Below are positions 1 through 11,784 of a stretch of DNA of 64,000 bases, piece by piece (the first letter of the stretch is position 1; each line of letters starts with the position of its first letter). The notes under the pieces were generated by a model. That model made no database searches and was not told the DNA's origin. It saw only the letters and a program-made list of their open reading frames with translations. The stretch comes from Salvator merianae. Taxonomy: Eukaryota; Chordata; Lepidosauria; Squamata; Teiidae. The DNA lies in NCBI GenBank assembly GCA_003586115.2, contig QVOM02000034.1, forward strand, positions 108,389,510 through 108,453,509, given 5' to 3'. A program made the translations under genes and the position numbers.

Positions 1-1620
1 ACTGAAATCTTAGTTAATTTTGATGTGTTATTCATTGCAATTACACAATAACCAAAAAAAAAAAAAAAATTAAGGTACACGTTTACTACAAAAGCAAAAG
101 GTCACAAAAATTGTTTTTGGAGGGGCCAAAAAAATCCTTCATAACATCAGCCAAGATTGCATTTGCATCCAAATAAGTGATAGGGTTTTTTAATACCAAT
201 TCTGCCAAGAGCCTAGTATCTCTTTAAAGAACCCAATGCTTTATAAGCCCTGTCATCTCACTACTGGTCTGCTGAATGACTTTAAGATGCGTCCTATATC
301 TGTTCTTCTGCAAATTTTATGACTTTGTAAAGAACAAAAAATCAACTGGGCTGATTTAATTTATATACTTCCAAACACAGTGTTTATTGCACAGAACTGG
401 AATTAGCACAGCCCTTTTCAAAGCCACAGCAATGCATGGAAAATCAAGCCTTTTATAACTATGAATTTAAGTTTCAGAGCTAAATGGCACCTTCACATGT
501 TGGTTTACAATTCAGCCACATGTGTGTGACCCTCTATTCCATCTGCAAAAATAAACTCTGAATTATGATGATGTTCCATTCTGTTGTTCTATTCCTCAAG
601 GACATTTGTTCAAAGCATGCTATTCCTCCTACTCACCTTACTTCAATACAGGCATTGTATTGAAGGTTAGGTCAGTGAATTAAACTCTAGGAGCACAAAT
701 ACTGGAGAATTAGATTTCAGATACGTGGTTTGAGGGCAGATGGTAAATAACATTGAAACCCAACATGCTTTCAGGACACAAACAGAAGCTTCATTTATAT
801 TGCCAGAGAGTTTGAATTAGCATGCAATTAGTCTACAGTAACCAACTGTTGTTGAAAACAAGATTCCCACCAGTTCAGAGTTTTCTAAATAGACCATCTG
901 AAGTATACATTCAAAAACTTTATTTACTAGTTCAAGTATTGACATTTTTCCCTTAGTTATTCAATTTTCCAGAACTGCACCATTTTGTCACACACACCTC
1001 AGATTTGAAATTCATATTCAGAATTGTGTACTTGTAAGTTACTTTTTATATACTCACAGCACAAATAAATGTTGGCATCTCTTTCCCATGGAAATGTTGA
1101 TTGGATTCTTGAACAGTAGCTGAATTAGAAAATGTCCCAGTGTCTACCCATCTAATCCATGCTGAGAAGCAATCTGTGATTTGCACTGATAATCTTAAGA
1201 ATCTTAGGGCCAAATAACACGTTGCAGAGTGTTCTGCAACTTTCATCTGACATTTTTGAAATGAAAAACAAGGACAGTCTGTCTCAGAAAGTAGTAGATC
1301 TCCCACATTAGATATTATAAAGTGGAGGGGGGAATGTCACCCACCAGGGTTGTTGTAGCAGCTGATACTTTTCACTGGCAGAAGAAATTAGGACAAGGTT
1401 ATGTTTGATAATTTTATGATAATTCTAAGTGCTGGAGACTGCAATCAGAAGTAGGGGGGGGGGGAGGAAACTTCTCCTCTAGCTCCTACTCCCAGGCTCT
1501 CAACTTCTTATTATCCCTTAATGTTATTAATCCCTGTAGACAGAATCTGACAAGAGAGGACCTTCCTACTTTATGGGATGCACTGTCTCTAATAACCATG
1601 AGACACATATACAGTTTTTG
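1..1620. other. AT-rich sequence without a gene
   Basis: I see no exon, RNA gene or recognisable transposon. The stretch holds an A-tract near 54-69 and a G-run near 1453-1463. The rest looks unique and AT-rich. Short frames on the minus strand (for example 1046-1306) have no recognisable similarity. Confidence 0.6.
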
Positions 1621-1621
1621 G

Positions 1622-2165
1622 AACCTATTAAAGACATAAGAACATATGAAATGCTCTACTGGATCAGGCCCATGGCCCATTTAGTCCAGCAATGGCCAAG
1701 TAGCTTCACAAAGAAGTCCATGACTAGGATATGAGCACCCAGCTTTCTCAGCTTGCTGTGTCCCAGGAGTTGGCCTTTGGAGACATACCAGCTCCTCTTG
1801 CCATCAGGGATAATAGCCACTGATAGCCCAGACTTCTATGAATTGGTCCAAAACCATTTTTGAAACCATCCAAGCTGCTAACTAACATCATATTTTGTGT
1901 CAACAGCAAATTTTGTTATTCTGGTCACACCTGACTCTAGATTATTCAAAAATATGTTTAAAAGCACCTGTCCCAGGACACAACTTTGAAGGACCTCACC
2001 TGATACATCTCCCCATTGTGAGAAACAGCCATTTACTCCTACACTCTGTTTTCTATTTCTTAGCTAGTTGCTCATCCATAATAGGACTTGTCCTTTTATT
2101 CCACATCTGTTAAACTTATGGAAAAGCCTTTTATGAAGGACTTTATCTATGTCTACTGAAATACC
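1622..2165 (-). mobile_element. CR1 LINE 3' end, minus strand
   Basis: Read on the plus strand it begins with the reverse complement of the CR1 3' end: a run like acataagaacata, then 'ctggatcaggccc' and 'ccatttagtccagca'. That block is the hallmark of sauropsid CR1 3' ends. It continues about 500 bp into further CR1 3' sequence (for example 'aggacttgtccttttattcc' near 2083). There is no intact frame. The next block, in plus orientation, comes from another CR1 copy. Confidence 0.75.
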
Positions 2166-2333
2166 ATTATCAACTTAAATATAGATAGTAAATTGTCTAT
2201 AAAATCTGAAGAAACCTATAAAAACCTTTAACTTTCAAAAGGAAAAATTCCCATAAGGGAAACTAATAAAAAGGAAATTGAAAGGAAAAGTTTGAAGAGT
2301 CCAGTCACTCCAAAATGAATGGAAACTATTTAC
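2166..2333 (+). pseudogene. CR1 ORF2 fragment (left part, split by a later CR1)
   Basis: This matches 11535-11700 of the large CR1 in the same window. Shared blocks include 'aaaaaggaaattgaaaggaaa' and the run ending 'ggaaactatttaca'. It encodes the linker between endonuclease and reverse transcriptase and is full of stops. The copy is cut at about 2333 by a minus-strand CR1 3' end and resumes at about 2691. Confidence 0.75.
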
Positions 2334-2690
2334 ATAAGAACATAAGAGGAGTCCTGCTGGATTGGGCCATGATCCATCTAGTCCAGCATCCTGTCTCACA
2401 CAGTGGCCCACCAACTGCTTCTGCATCTCAAGCAGATGACAAAGGCAAAACCTTCACCTGTTCTTGACTCCCTGCAAATGACTTTTAGAGGCATCCTGCC
2501 TGTCTTTCCAACCTGGAGGAAGTACCTAGGCATCCATTCTAATAGCCATTGATACGTCAAACTTTCATGAATCTCTCCAATCCATTCTTTAAACTGTATG
2601 CAGGCTGCTTGCCATCACAGTCTCTTCTCGTAGTAAATTCCATAGACTGATGACCCCCTGGATGAAAAAAATACTTCCCCTTTTTTATAC
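2334..2690 (-). mobile_element. CR1 3' end nested in an older CR1
   Basis: It starts on the plus strand with 'taagaacataagaggagtcc' and 'ctggattgggccatg', then 'ccatctagtccagcatcctg'. These are the reverse complement of the CR1 3' terminus. It runs to the 'gatgaaaaaaatacttcccc' block near 2660-2680. Both sides are continuous with a plus-strand CR1 ORF2 copy, so this is a LINE inserted into a LINE. A short TACA at each junction may be a target duplication. The sequence resembles the copy at 6595-6990 closely enough to be the same subfamily. Confidence 0.85.
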
Positions 2691-3098
2691 TACAAATACA
2701 ATAATGCAGGCTTAACTAGAATACATATCTATAGGAATAAAGTAACTGCCAAGTCCAAATGTACACCAGTGTGGCTTACAAGTGCAGTATAGGAAGTCAT
2801 TATAAGCAAGTTCTCTTAGAAAATGGAAGGGTTGCCCTAATAAGAACAGGAAGGAACATAAATTCTGGTAGAATAAATGCAAGGTGGCAATCAGGAATGC
2901 TAAGAAGGATTTTGAGGAGCTCATTGCTAAAACATCAAAGGAAATAATAACTCCTTAAGTACATCAGAAGTAGAAAGGTATCCAGGAAAGCAGTTGGACC
3001 ATTAGATAACAACGGAGAGAAAGGGATAATTAAAAAGGACATGGAGATTGCAGGGAGGCCAAATTAATTCTTTGCCTCTGTTTTCACTGAGGACGACA
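2691..3098 (+). pseudogene. CR1 ORF2 fragment (right part)
   Basis: This aligns with 11700-11776 joined to 12920-13255 of the large CR1. Shared blocks include 'aggaagtcatta', 'aggaacataaattctgg', 'caggaatgctaagaaggatt' and 'tctgttttcactgagga'. It encodes the start of the CR1 reverse transcriptase (the FFxSVFT block) with frameshifts. At 2769-2776 it carries the equivalent of the site where the hAT-type element at 11785 inserted, but uninterrupted, so it serves as an in-window empty site. Confidence 0.8.
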
Positions 3099-3128
3099 GA
3101 GGGCATATGCTTTCAGCTGAACTGGGCA

Positions 3129-3215
3129 GGGCCTGCTGCAGTCTGCACTAGCATGTGGACAGCAAGCCCCTATTCCGGGATATATTCTGGGATAAGGCCC
3201 AGTGCCCAAAGGGCC
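3129..3215. mobile_element. Right half of a GCCCTTTCTGCAC fold-back element
   Basis: The block runs from 'gcactagcatgtggac' through 'cccctattccgggatatat' to 'gataaggcccagtgcccaaa' and 'gggcc'. The same block forms the right arms of the full elements at 16477, 40024 and 44021. The left arm is missing, so this is a truncated copy. Confidence 0.7.
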
Positions 3216-6200
3216 TAAGTAAGAGAGAGGAGCAAACTGCCAAAGTCCACATCATGGTCAACCACTGATTTTCTCTTGCTGCTTCTGCCTAAGCAAGTGA
3301 GAGGCATAAAAAGAAAATGAAGTCAATACAATTCATTTTGTTCTTTGGCTTTGGCTAGTGGTTCCACTGAGTCCAGACAAAGGGGAGAACAGGAATCAGA
3401 TGCAGTGGTTACAAAGAGGAGATGCACACACTTATGGAGGGCACATTCTTCATAAGTCCCACAAAATCTGAATATAGCAGTTCTATGGATGTACATCAGA
3501 GACACTAAAATTTTCTTGGTCCTAGAACTATATACAACCTTGGAGAACTATCTAGGGACTACATACCCCCAATGACCAGGAGTGGCTGATGAAATGTGAC
3601 TGGTAACACAGCAGCATGCAAGCATGGTGCTTGCTCCTTCCCCAAACCTAGTTCTGATCCACCATGAATCAGTCCTGGATTTGGTGCCATCACATGTACT
3701 GTGTGAACCAGAAGGCCTCACCATCCCACCATTTCCAGACCACCAGCTATCCCTGTGCATGAAGACATAGGCAGGTCATCTGAGGAGAAATAAACCCAGT
3801 AAACTAGAGAGGGAATGTCCTCCCTTTCACTGGATGTGTTCCAAGCAAAGGTTGGAAAGTCAACTGCTTAGATTCTTGCATATAGGAGGTTGGGGTGTTG
3901 TACTCAATAGCCTAAATGTTTCCTTCCAAATCCTCACTTCTACAGCACTATTGTCTTGTTGAACAATTAAGTCACTTTAATTAGCATGAAACCAATATTT
4001 TCCATATCCATATCAATGTGCCAGATTAATAAACCTATTTCTACCTATTACAGTGCTGTACCATATTTATTTGTTTGTTTGCTTGCTTTCTATTTTTAAC
4101 CAATCATTAGGATCATATAGGGTCAGATATATTTGCTGTGGCAGGATCACTAGGGCTCAAAGCAGATTTTTCTGCCCCAATTTACAGTCACGTTGCAAAG
4201 TATTTGAAGAAGGAGAATTATGTATAAAAATACTCTCAGAATCCTTGGACTGTTTTAGGTCTGAGCTTGCAACAGGATTTCTCGTCAAATTTCTTTGACA
4301 AAGTCTTTTATGGCTTGACTCATGAGCAGCATTATCATTGTTTCACTCCAGTCTCTTATGATCCGTGGCATTAGCTCCTCTCTTGCAATGGGCTTCTCCT
4401 TTCTGCCTTAAGGACTATCCAAAATCACCGTTCTCAGTGATGCTTCCATTGCAGATTTGGGAGGTATCCCAGGGAAATGCAACAATGAGCACAGCACTGA
4501 GGATAAATACTGAAACCTTTTCCCACTCCGTTGCTATTTTCTCCATATAAAAAGAATGAAGAGCATTCAGAATCTGTTGCTGTTATTGTTATTGTTGTTG
4601 TTGTTATCTGCAGTGTAAAGTATGAAAAAGTATGATTTGACATTTTGCATCTTTCAGTAACTTACATATCAGCCAAAACATAAAGCAAGCATTATGTGTG
4701 TATTGGAAACTAGAGTGATGAAGAGAGGTGGAACAAAGCAAAGAGTTGTAGCCCCATATGAGTTGACAAGAGCAACAAATATAGCTGAATTCTAATCAAC
4801 ATACTGAGGCCTAACATGGGCAGTTACCTCCCACCGGGCATCTATTTATAGGCTAAATGCTTCCAGATTTGTCCAATAGTATTTATTCACTGCAAAATAC
4901 ACACACACAAAAAGCATAATTTTCAACTTAGGATGCAATGTTAATATATTCTTTTCAAGTATCCTATTAAACAGCAGCGATTCTCCAAAGCAAATACCTT
5001 CTGCCCTGAGGCCATGTTTGTTAATTCCCTATTAAAATGCATATCTGCCTCTCTAAGATACTGTTTTAACAGTCATGCCCACACATTTATAAAATCACTA
5101 TTAAATATTGATCAAAAACACAATTTTAGCAGAAGCCAAAGCATGGGGTTAATTGCTGGTCCAATGAGTGGACGCACACTGTTTGTGGGGGTTGGCTAGA
5201 TATGCGCCAGCAGGTGGGCTGTGTGCAGAATTTATTGATTATTTAAGATATGCATACAATTTATCCTTGTACATGAAAAATATTATTAAGCAATGAATGG
5301 CCTATTGAAAATGGGAGGCAGCATAAGGAAGCAATGCCACGGATAAATATAGCACTGATCCTGTCTGTGTCTCACATTGAAGAGAAATCTTCATATACCA
5401 TGCTTGCCAAGCCTGACAAGATCATTTAAGGACACAGATTTCATTGCTGTGCTGCCTTTGCTTTTTATCATGTTCCCTCTTTTTTTTTTTTTTTTTTTTT
5501 TAACTCCCACTCCTTTTTCTGTCCTGCTGCCTTCTCTTGACAGCCATCATTGCCAAAGGTCAGGGTTGATGAGAGTTGTACTTTCAAAAACATCCAGGCT
5601 GGCTGTGCCAGTGCCAGAGGAAATGTCGGCATCTTCCCAAGCAATCCCAACTTATATGTTGAGAATAATTGCTTTAACACACATTCTCAAAGGCAATGAG
5701 GCTTTAAGCTTTAATAAAAATGCCTTGGTTAAATCTTTTGTTAGCACAAGCCCATGCAACCAAATTGAAGATGAGGGGTAGGATTTCCTCCCTTTGCCTG
5801 CATCCATTTCTCAGTGAGGATTAATGGAAATATTTTTACAAATTTGCGTTGACTGCATGTCTTTATTCTACCTTAAAACCCAGTTCAAAATAGAGATGTG
5901 CTTTAATTTGGGGCACCCGGGGCATCTGTGTACAGCAGACTGTGATGCAATACAGCCTGCATCTCCAGTACACTTCTTGCAAGTGCATAGTGGGTATCTG
6001 CCACACCAGGGACATGAAAAAGCTGCCTAAAGCTGAGTAAGAGCGGACTAAAATGGAAATGCTACCTTGCACCCCTGATCCATTCACTCTTCTCAGAATG
6101 GGCTTCTGTTGTATAAGGAAGTCACCAATCTTGACATCCATGCATAGGTGCCATTGCTTGCTACCATGTCCTGGTCCTGGACAAAGAAGATGAGGACCCT

Positions 6201-6594
6201 TTCTGGCCATGTCATGGCCAGACCACAACAAAGGAACACACACAACTGGTAACTGGAGCAGTGGCCTTAGACTAGTGAAAATAAAGCATCCAGACACCAC
6301 ACTAGTGCCTTTCTGCCACACCCTTCCTGCAAACCGTACCCAAAAGCATGTACTTAGCAAGCAAGTCAGTTGCCCTCTATAGAATAAGAAATTATCATCT
6401 CAACAGAATGGGGATTTGAACATTTAGATGGGTAAAAACAGACAGAATAACAATAAAATTTTTATTTGTTCTATTTATTTCATTTTTATTTTATTTTACA
6501 TATGTGTGTCCATTAATGAATGGTGTGACTTGGCCACTTATCACTGGCAGACAGTCCCTGGAGGGATAACAGTGAGTCATAACATAAAATCATA
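3216..6594. other. No gene seen; simple tracts only
   Basis: No host exon or clear transposon stands out. Landmarks are a (TTG/TTA)n stretch near 4578-4608 and a T-tract at 5480-5501. At 5890-5902 'tagagatgtgc' resembles the left terminus of the hAT-type family found at 11785, but no right end is evident. The minus-strand frame at 5863-6360 (165 codons) matches nothing I recognise. Confidence 0.5.
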
Positions 6595-6990
6595 AAAGGA
6601 GCCATGCTGGGTTGGGCCACAGCCCAGCTAGTGCTTCACTCTGTCTCACACAATGGCCCACCAACTTCTTCTGGGCTTCTCAAGCAGAAGACAATGGCAA
6701 ACCTTCACTTGCCCTCAACTCCCTGAAATGGCCTTTAGAGGCATCCTGCCTGTCTCTCCAATGCCTGTCTAGGCATTAAATCTAGCACTCATTGATACAC
6801 CTGTCTTCAATGAATTTGTTTAACCTTTTCTTAAAACTATTCAGATTTGGTTGATGTCACCACCTCTTTTTATAGTAATTTCCATAGACCGATGACCCTC
6901 TGGGTGAAAAAATACTTCCCCTTATCAGTCCTAACTCTCCTGCCCATCAGCTTCATAGAGTGCCCCATGGTTCTATTGTTGTGTGATAGA
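6595..6990 (-). mobile_element. CR1 LINE 3' end, minus strand
   Basis: The plus strand reads 'ataaaatcataaaaggagcc', 'atgctgggttgggccacagcc', then the 'gtctcacacaatggccc' block and 'cttttagaggcatcctgcct'. It ends near 'gggtgaaaaaatacttcccc' and 'gcccatcagcttcatagag'. This is the CR1 3' end in reverse orientation, the same subfamily as 2334-2690 and the sense copy at 14340-14690. It is 5' truncated, as most CR1 copies are. Confidence 0.85.
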
Positions 6991-7199
6991 GAAATATAGA
7001 GAAATATAGCCTTCAGGCCAAACCAAAAGAACAAAAACAGTTAACCACCTGGGTCTGGAGGATTCTAATGGCATATAGGCACTGCATGTTTCCCCATATT
7101 TTACACATCCAGTCTTCACCTTCCTTGCATAAACAGTGGTGACTGACAGAGTAGACCAAAACATGGTTCAGAAAGGTCACAAGGAGACTTCTAATTAGA

Positions 7200-8600
7200 G
7201 GACCTTTCCACACTTACCTCATATACCAGAATACAATGATTGCTGGACTGCTTCTTCCACATGTGAAAATCACTGTTATGATCCAGAAATGTCCTAAGGG
7301 TTCCCTGAACTGGTCCAGCAGTGGACCTGCTTAAACAGATCCATAAGTGGTCCAAACACCACCAGTTCCAGTCCAGGAGGCAATGCTTCTGCATGCCACA
7401 GCCCCATCTTCATCTTGCATCAGCTTGAGAGATGAAGCTGCAGAGGATCCTATTGTTCCCAGTGGGGTCTTCCACACTCCTTTCCACAACAGGAAACAGG
7501 GGAATGTACACCCCACCCTTGCATGTTTGAGTGATGGGGAAAGGGACCAATCATGTTGAAGGATGGGTGCTGCTTGCACCAGTAGTATCCTTTGCCTGAA
7601 CTGAAACAAGGGCAGGCACATCCACATTGCTGCCAGTTTGGGGATGGAACACTGATGTTTCAGCCCTCAGAATGCAGATGGCAACGCCTTCCCAGGGAAT
7701 GGAACATGCTGGAGCAGTTAGCAAAAAAAACACAAAAAACAAAAAAGCATCTCGAAAGCACCTTAGAGACAATAGCAAGTGGTACTTGTCCGCTTATTCC
7801 AACTCTAATCCACTTTTTCCAGCTTATAATGTTCACGAGACGGGAGGAGCACACTGGTGTGTGAATGATCTCTAAGCCACTTCAGAGGTGCTTTTATTTT
7901 TCTGGAATAGGTTGAGGGGTGCAGTGACCACATTCAACACACCCATCAGGTCTGCAGCCTGCCTTGGGGGGAGGGGGCAGTAAGTGCATTTGGAGGCATC
8001 CACACAAAGCGTGAAAAACTATTCTTAAGGTTCTTATCATTCACCTTCCCCATTTACCACCACTGTGCAGATCTACAACAGTGGAGCTCACAACTTACCT
8101 GCCCCATCATCTTCCTGGCTGGATTGAGGAACACACAGGGCATGTCTCTGTGGTACCAACACCAGTGCCAGATTGGGCTACTCTGCAAGCCTCTTCTGGC
8201 TTTAGGCAGCCTCAAAAAGGGGTTTGATGGGTCCACTGCTGTCTCAGGTTGCCATTTTACAGTCTTTGCCCTGCACTTGGAGGCCCTCTCCTTGCTCTCT
8301 TGCACAGGTGCAAAGGTTTGCATGGAAGTACAGCCCATTTTACCATGCCGAGTGCCCAGCTCAATGCGTAAGAAACAGCTTTGGAGCTCCTTTTCATGAA
8401 GTGAAGTTTCTCGTGATCTGGAGGGAGATTGAGGTCCCTGCCTGAATCTCCATGCCCCTTTGGCATGGGTGCTGTGGAGACATACAGACCTCAAAGCCCC
8501 ACCAAGGTATTTTTGAACACCATGTGGAGACGTGGCCACAGAAAATGGCTGACTTCTGGGTCCATTTCCTGGATGTTCCTTAATAGCTCCAGTTGGAAAA
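7200..8600. repeat. Complex dispersed repeat sequence, unresolved
   Basis: Several blocks recur elsewhere in the window. 'gacctttccacac' at 7201 resembles fold-back termini. A 'catcaggtctgcagcctgcc' block near 7945-7965 recurs at 56215-56235. The motif aagtcagccattttct (here inverted near 8543-8558) recurs near 24714, 42463 and 59871. The minus-strand 223-codon frame at 8054-8725 lies across these repeats and looks fortuitous. I could not set element boundaries. Confidence 0.45.
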
Positions 8601-8879
8601 TTAGGAGCCAGGGAAGGCGTTATAAACTGCCATTTTGTGAATACTTCCCTAGAAGTGTGTTCAGATGGCCAGATGGTGTAAAGGAGGAAAATATACAAAA
8701 ATGGGAGCATGCAAAAATGCAACATGGGAGAAAGAAGGAAATGACAGTGAAAAGTATAACTCTTTTCACAGGTTTTTCAAAATTTAAAATCTGCCTTTTT
8801 TTTCAAAATAAAAATTTCATGCATCTTACCAAAGTGAAGGAAGATAATCAAGGCATCCTTTCTCTGATACTGAAAGTGG

Positions 8880-9543
8880 ATCAGTACCTTTGAAAATCTC
8901 TAAGAGAATAAAAGAGACACAAAGAAAACAGAAATTACTGAAAATGGATAAATAATTGTATTTATATTTTCAATGAATGGACCATCTTAAGAACAGCTAA
9001 TAGATTGAAGAGTGATTCACAGTTATCCAGAAGTCGATATGCTAGTTAAAGTGCTCACAATTGCTTAACAATAGTTAAAATGTTCACAGTCCTGCATAAA
9101 GTAAATGCATTAGTTGTAAACCACACAGCCCAGTTTAAAATATATAAAAAAGAATAATTTATCCAGTAAATTTTAAATAAAGTTATTCATTTTTAAAGAC
9201 TGTCAGCATGAGAAATAAATTTCTCTCAGGCATTTGCTTTTTTTAAAATGCTATTCATGCTAAATCACTCTTCTACCCAGTGCTTTATCTGAGAATTTAC
9301 TTTTTAAGCAGAATATCTTGTTTATCTAGACCTATGCAAGTTGGCTGCATGACAAACCAATGTATGGCATTCAGACACTCATACTGAGATCCAAGAGATA
9401 AGTCCAAATCCTCAGCCCTAAAACTGACTGAGTATCTGGCAGCCCAGCACTGCCACGGGGGTATGGAGCTAAAAGTCCCTACATGAATCACTTCCTGCTC
9501 TTTGTAGGAAGGACAGAGGGTTTTTTTTTTAAGTAGTTTCTAT
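8880..9543. other. AT-rich, no feature seen
   Basis: This is unique-looking AT-rich sequence with no coding or repeat signature that I can support, apart from a T-run near 9522-9531. Confidence 0.55.
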
Positions 9544-9720
9544 CAGTGGCAGCTCATAGCTTTAAGGGCAGGGTGTCATGGGTGCATGTCAGGCAACTGC
9601 TAGTTACAAAAACACGCACTGCTCCCTGGATGGCTCTTGCATCAGTGCACCAAGGAACAGTGCAGGCCTCCACAGCTAGTGTTCACCAGGCCTGCACCTG
9701 TGCCCACCCAGATCAGTAAG
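9544..9720. mobile_element. Left end of a CAGTGGC fold-back element
   Basis: 'cagtggcagctcatagcttt' followed by 'aagggcagggtgt' matches the left arms of the fold-backs at 14968 and 27864. No matching right arm is visible within 250 bp, so the copy is truncated or rearranged. The right limit is a guess. Confidence 0.55.
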
Positions 9721-9984
9721 CCAGATTCCTGGTTTCAATCTGTAGCATTATTAAGACCTCTTCTAGACAGATATTGGGGATGTCTTTGAGGAGGGGAGTC
9801 CATGTACCTTTGTCTTGGAGGCCCCACTAAGTGCTCTTCTGGAGGCAGAAATAACATCAGTGGAATATGAAGATCAGAAGGTTTAACAAGGATCTTGTTC
9901 AGAGCTCCTTTGAATGATAGGAGACACATTCAAAACTCCATCTGACCAGGGAGTGAATATCCAGGAAATGTCCACCCAGGATAA

Positions 9985-10690
9985 TTGGGAAACGGTGGTG
10001 ACAGAAGGGAACTTTCCAGTGTTTTGCATCAGGTGTCATATGTTTGACTATCTGCCTGCTGGGCAGAAGTCATGGGTATGTACTCAGTGAAATGAGCTCC
10101 TGATCGTCAGGGAATGGGTTTCTTCCCCTGGAGTCAAGGTAACTGACCTAGAAAAGCAGAGAGAGGATAACAGACATGAGGATAAGACCTTCAGGTATGC
10201 AGTAAGTGAATCCCATTCCACAGTGGGCAGCCCTCCAGCTGCCTTGAAGATTGGAGGTCTCAGGCAGGGAGGTCAACAGATAAGAAAGAGGATGGACTGA
10301 GGATACTCCTCCATGGGTGGTGGGAGGGACTTCTTGTAGTGGGTGATTTGATTATTAGAAATATGGAGAGATGGGTTTGTGATGGGTGTGTTGACTGCAT
10401 GGTGACTTGCTTGCCAGATGCAAAAGTTGTGACCATCAAGTGGTATCTAGATAGGCTGGTTGACAGTGCTGGGGAAGAGTCAGTGGTCATGGCATATGTC
10501 ATTATCAATGGCATGGGGGTGGCTAAGAGAGGGGCCCTGGAAGCCAAATTTAAGTTGTCCAGTAGAAGATGGAAGTCCAGAACATCCAAAGTTGCATTCT
10601 CAGAAATGCTACCTGTTCCAGGAGAGAAGGGCCAGCTAGATAGGCAGAACTCAGGAGCTTCAATGCATGGGTGAGGCAGTGGTGTCAAAA
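9985..10690 (+). pseudogene. CR1 ORF1 remnant with esterase-like domain
   Basis: CR1 ORF1 proteins carry an SGNH-type esterase domain of debated role in retrotransposition. Here the plus frame around 10330-10674 reads LLVVGDLIIRN, then TCLPDAKV, SAGEESVV, and finally RTSKVAFSEMLPVPG. This follows the CR1 esterase order: a GDS block, a CLPGARV block, a GND block, then the KVAFSEILPVP block. The GDS serine is Leu and the HVGTND block reads YVIINGMG, so both catalytic blocks are lost. Upstream the frame is broken by stops. It is followed in the same orientation by the CR1 endonuclease, as in an intact CR1. I am confident of the CR1 identity but less so of the left edge. Confidence 0.75.
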
Positions 10691-10960
10691 ACTAGGGTTT
10701 AGATTTGTTAGGAAGTGGGGGACATAATGGGGCAAGTCTAACATGTACAAAAATAAAGTGTTTCATTTGAACCAAGATGAAGTCAGACTATTAGCACTTA
10801 ATACTAAAAAGATTGAAGAACAGCCTTTAAACTGATCCCTGGTGGAAAGCTGACACATAGTACTGAATTCAATGGGGAACTAATTCACATGGCTTTACAG
10901 GATTGAGTCTGCACCAGAGAAGTGCATTCAAATGTCTAGTTATAAATGCCGGAAGCCTCT

Positions 10961-11776
10961 GAGCCAAAATAGGGAATCTGGAATGCCTAGTGATGGATTA
11001 AAAAATTGATATTATTCGCATAAGTGAAACCTATTGGACCAATGAAAACCATTGGGATGCAATTATCCCAGGTTACAAGCTGTACAGGAAAGACAGGAAA
11101 AGACAAATAGGAAGTAGTGTAGCCTATGTACATTGAAGAAGAAGTAGAATCATATGAACAAGAACGTGTAACTGAATCAAACCCTTCCATGAAAACATTG
11201 TGGGTAAGAATATCAGAGCAGGAAGCAAGTCTAATATTAGGGCCATGCTATCTCCTTCCTAACCATTTGGGAAATGAGGTAAAGGAGGTATCCAAAGAAG
11301 AAAGGGGAGCTATAATGGGGAATTTCAGCTACCCATACATAGACAGGGTAAACCCTTGTTCAACTCACGAGAGAGATAAAATTCCTAGACATGCTATAAG
11401 AACATTCCCTAGAACAGATGATTGTGGAACCAACCAAGGGAAAGGGGATCCTGTGCTTGATACTAAATAATGCTCAGGATCTGGTACAAAATGTCAGTGT
11501 AGCCGATCCAATAGAGGACGGAGACCACCATGCAATAACCTTCAACTTAAATACAGACAGCAAGTTGTTGATAAAAACTAACGTGGAGATTAAACTGTCA
11601 TAAAGGAAACTTCCCCTAAAATAAAGAAACTAGTAAAAAGGAAATTGAAAGGAAAAGCTAGGAGAGTCCAATCATTCTAAAATGCATGGAAACCATTTAC
11701 AAATACAGTAATGAAGGATCAATTCCAATACATGCATAAAAGAAGAAAAGACACTACCAAGTCCAAGAGAACATCA
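10961..11776 (+). pseudogene. CR1 ORF2 endonuclease remnant
   Basis: The frame from about 10995 reads DIIRISETYWTN, then AIIPGYKLYRKDR, then LWVRISEQEASLILGPCYLL and an IMGNFSYPYID block. This is the order of the apurinic-type endonuclease of CR1 ORF2: the SETWW block, GYKLFRKDR, LWVRI..GVCYRPP, and LMGDFNHPDI. The GDFN motif reads GNFS, and stops and frameshifts occur between blocks, so the enzyme is dead. The sequence is continuous across the inserted element at 11785-12919. In a living element this domain nicks the target DNA. Confidence 0.85.
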
Positions 11777-11784
11777 GTATGGCT
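11777..11784. repeat. 8-bp target-site duplication, left copy
   Basis: GTATGGCT lies directly before the element at 11785 and is repeated exactly at 12920-12927. An 8-bp duplication is typical of hAT transposons. Confidence 0.85.

Noticed and set aside
8054..8725. Minus-strand open frame of 223 codons
   Set aside because: It crosses several dispersed-repeat blocks, shares the region with long plus-strand frames, and has no domain or recognisable similarity.
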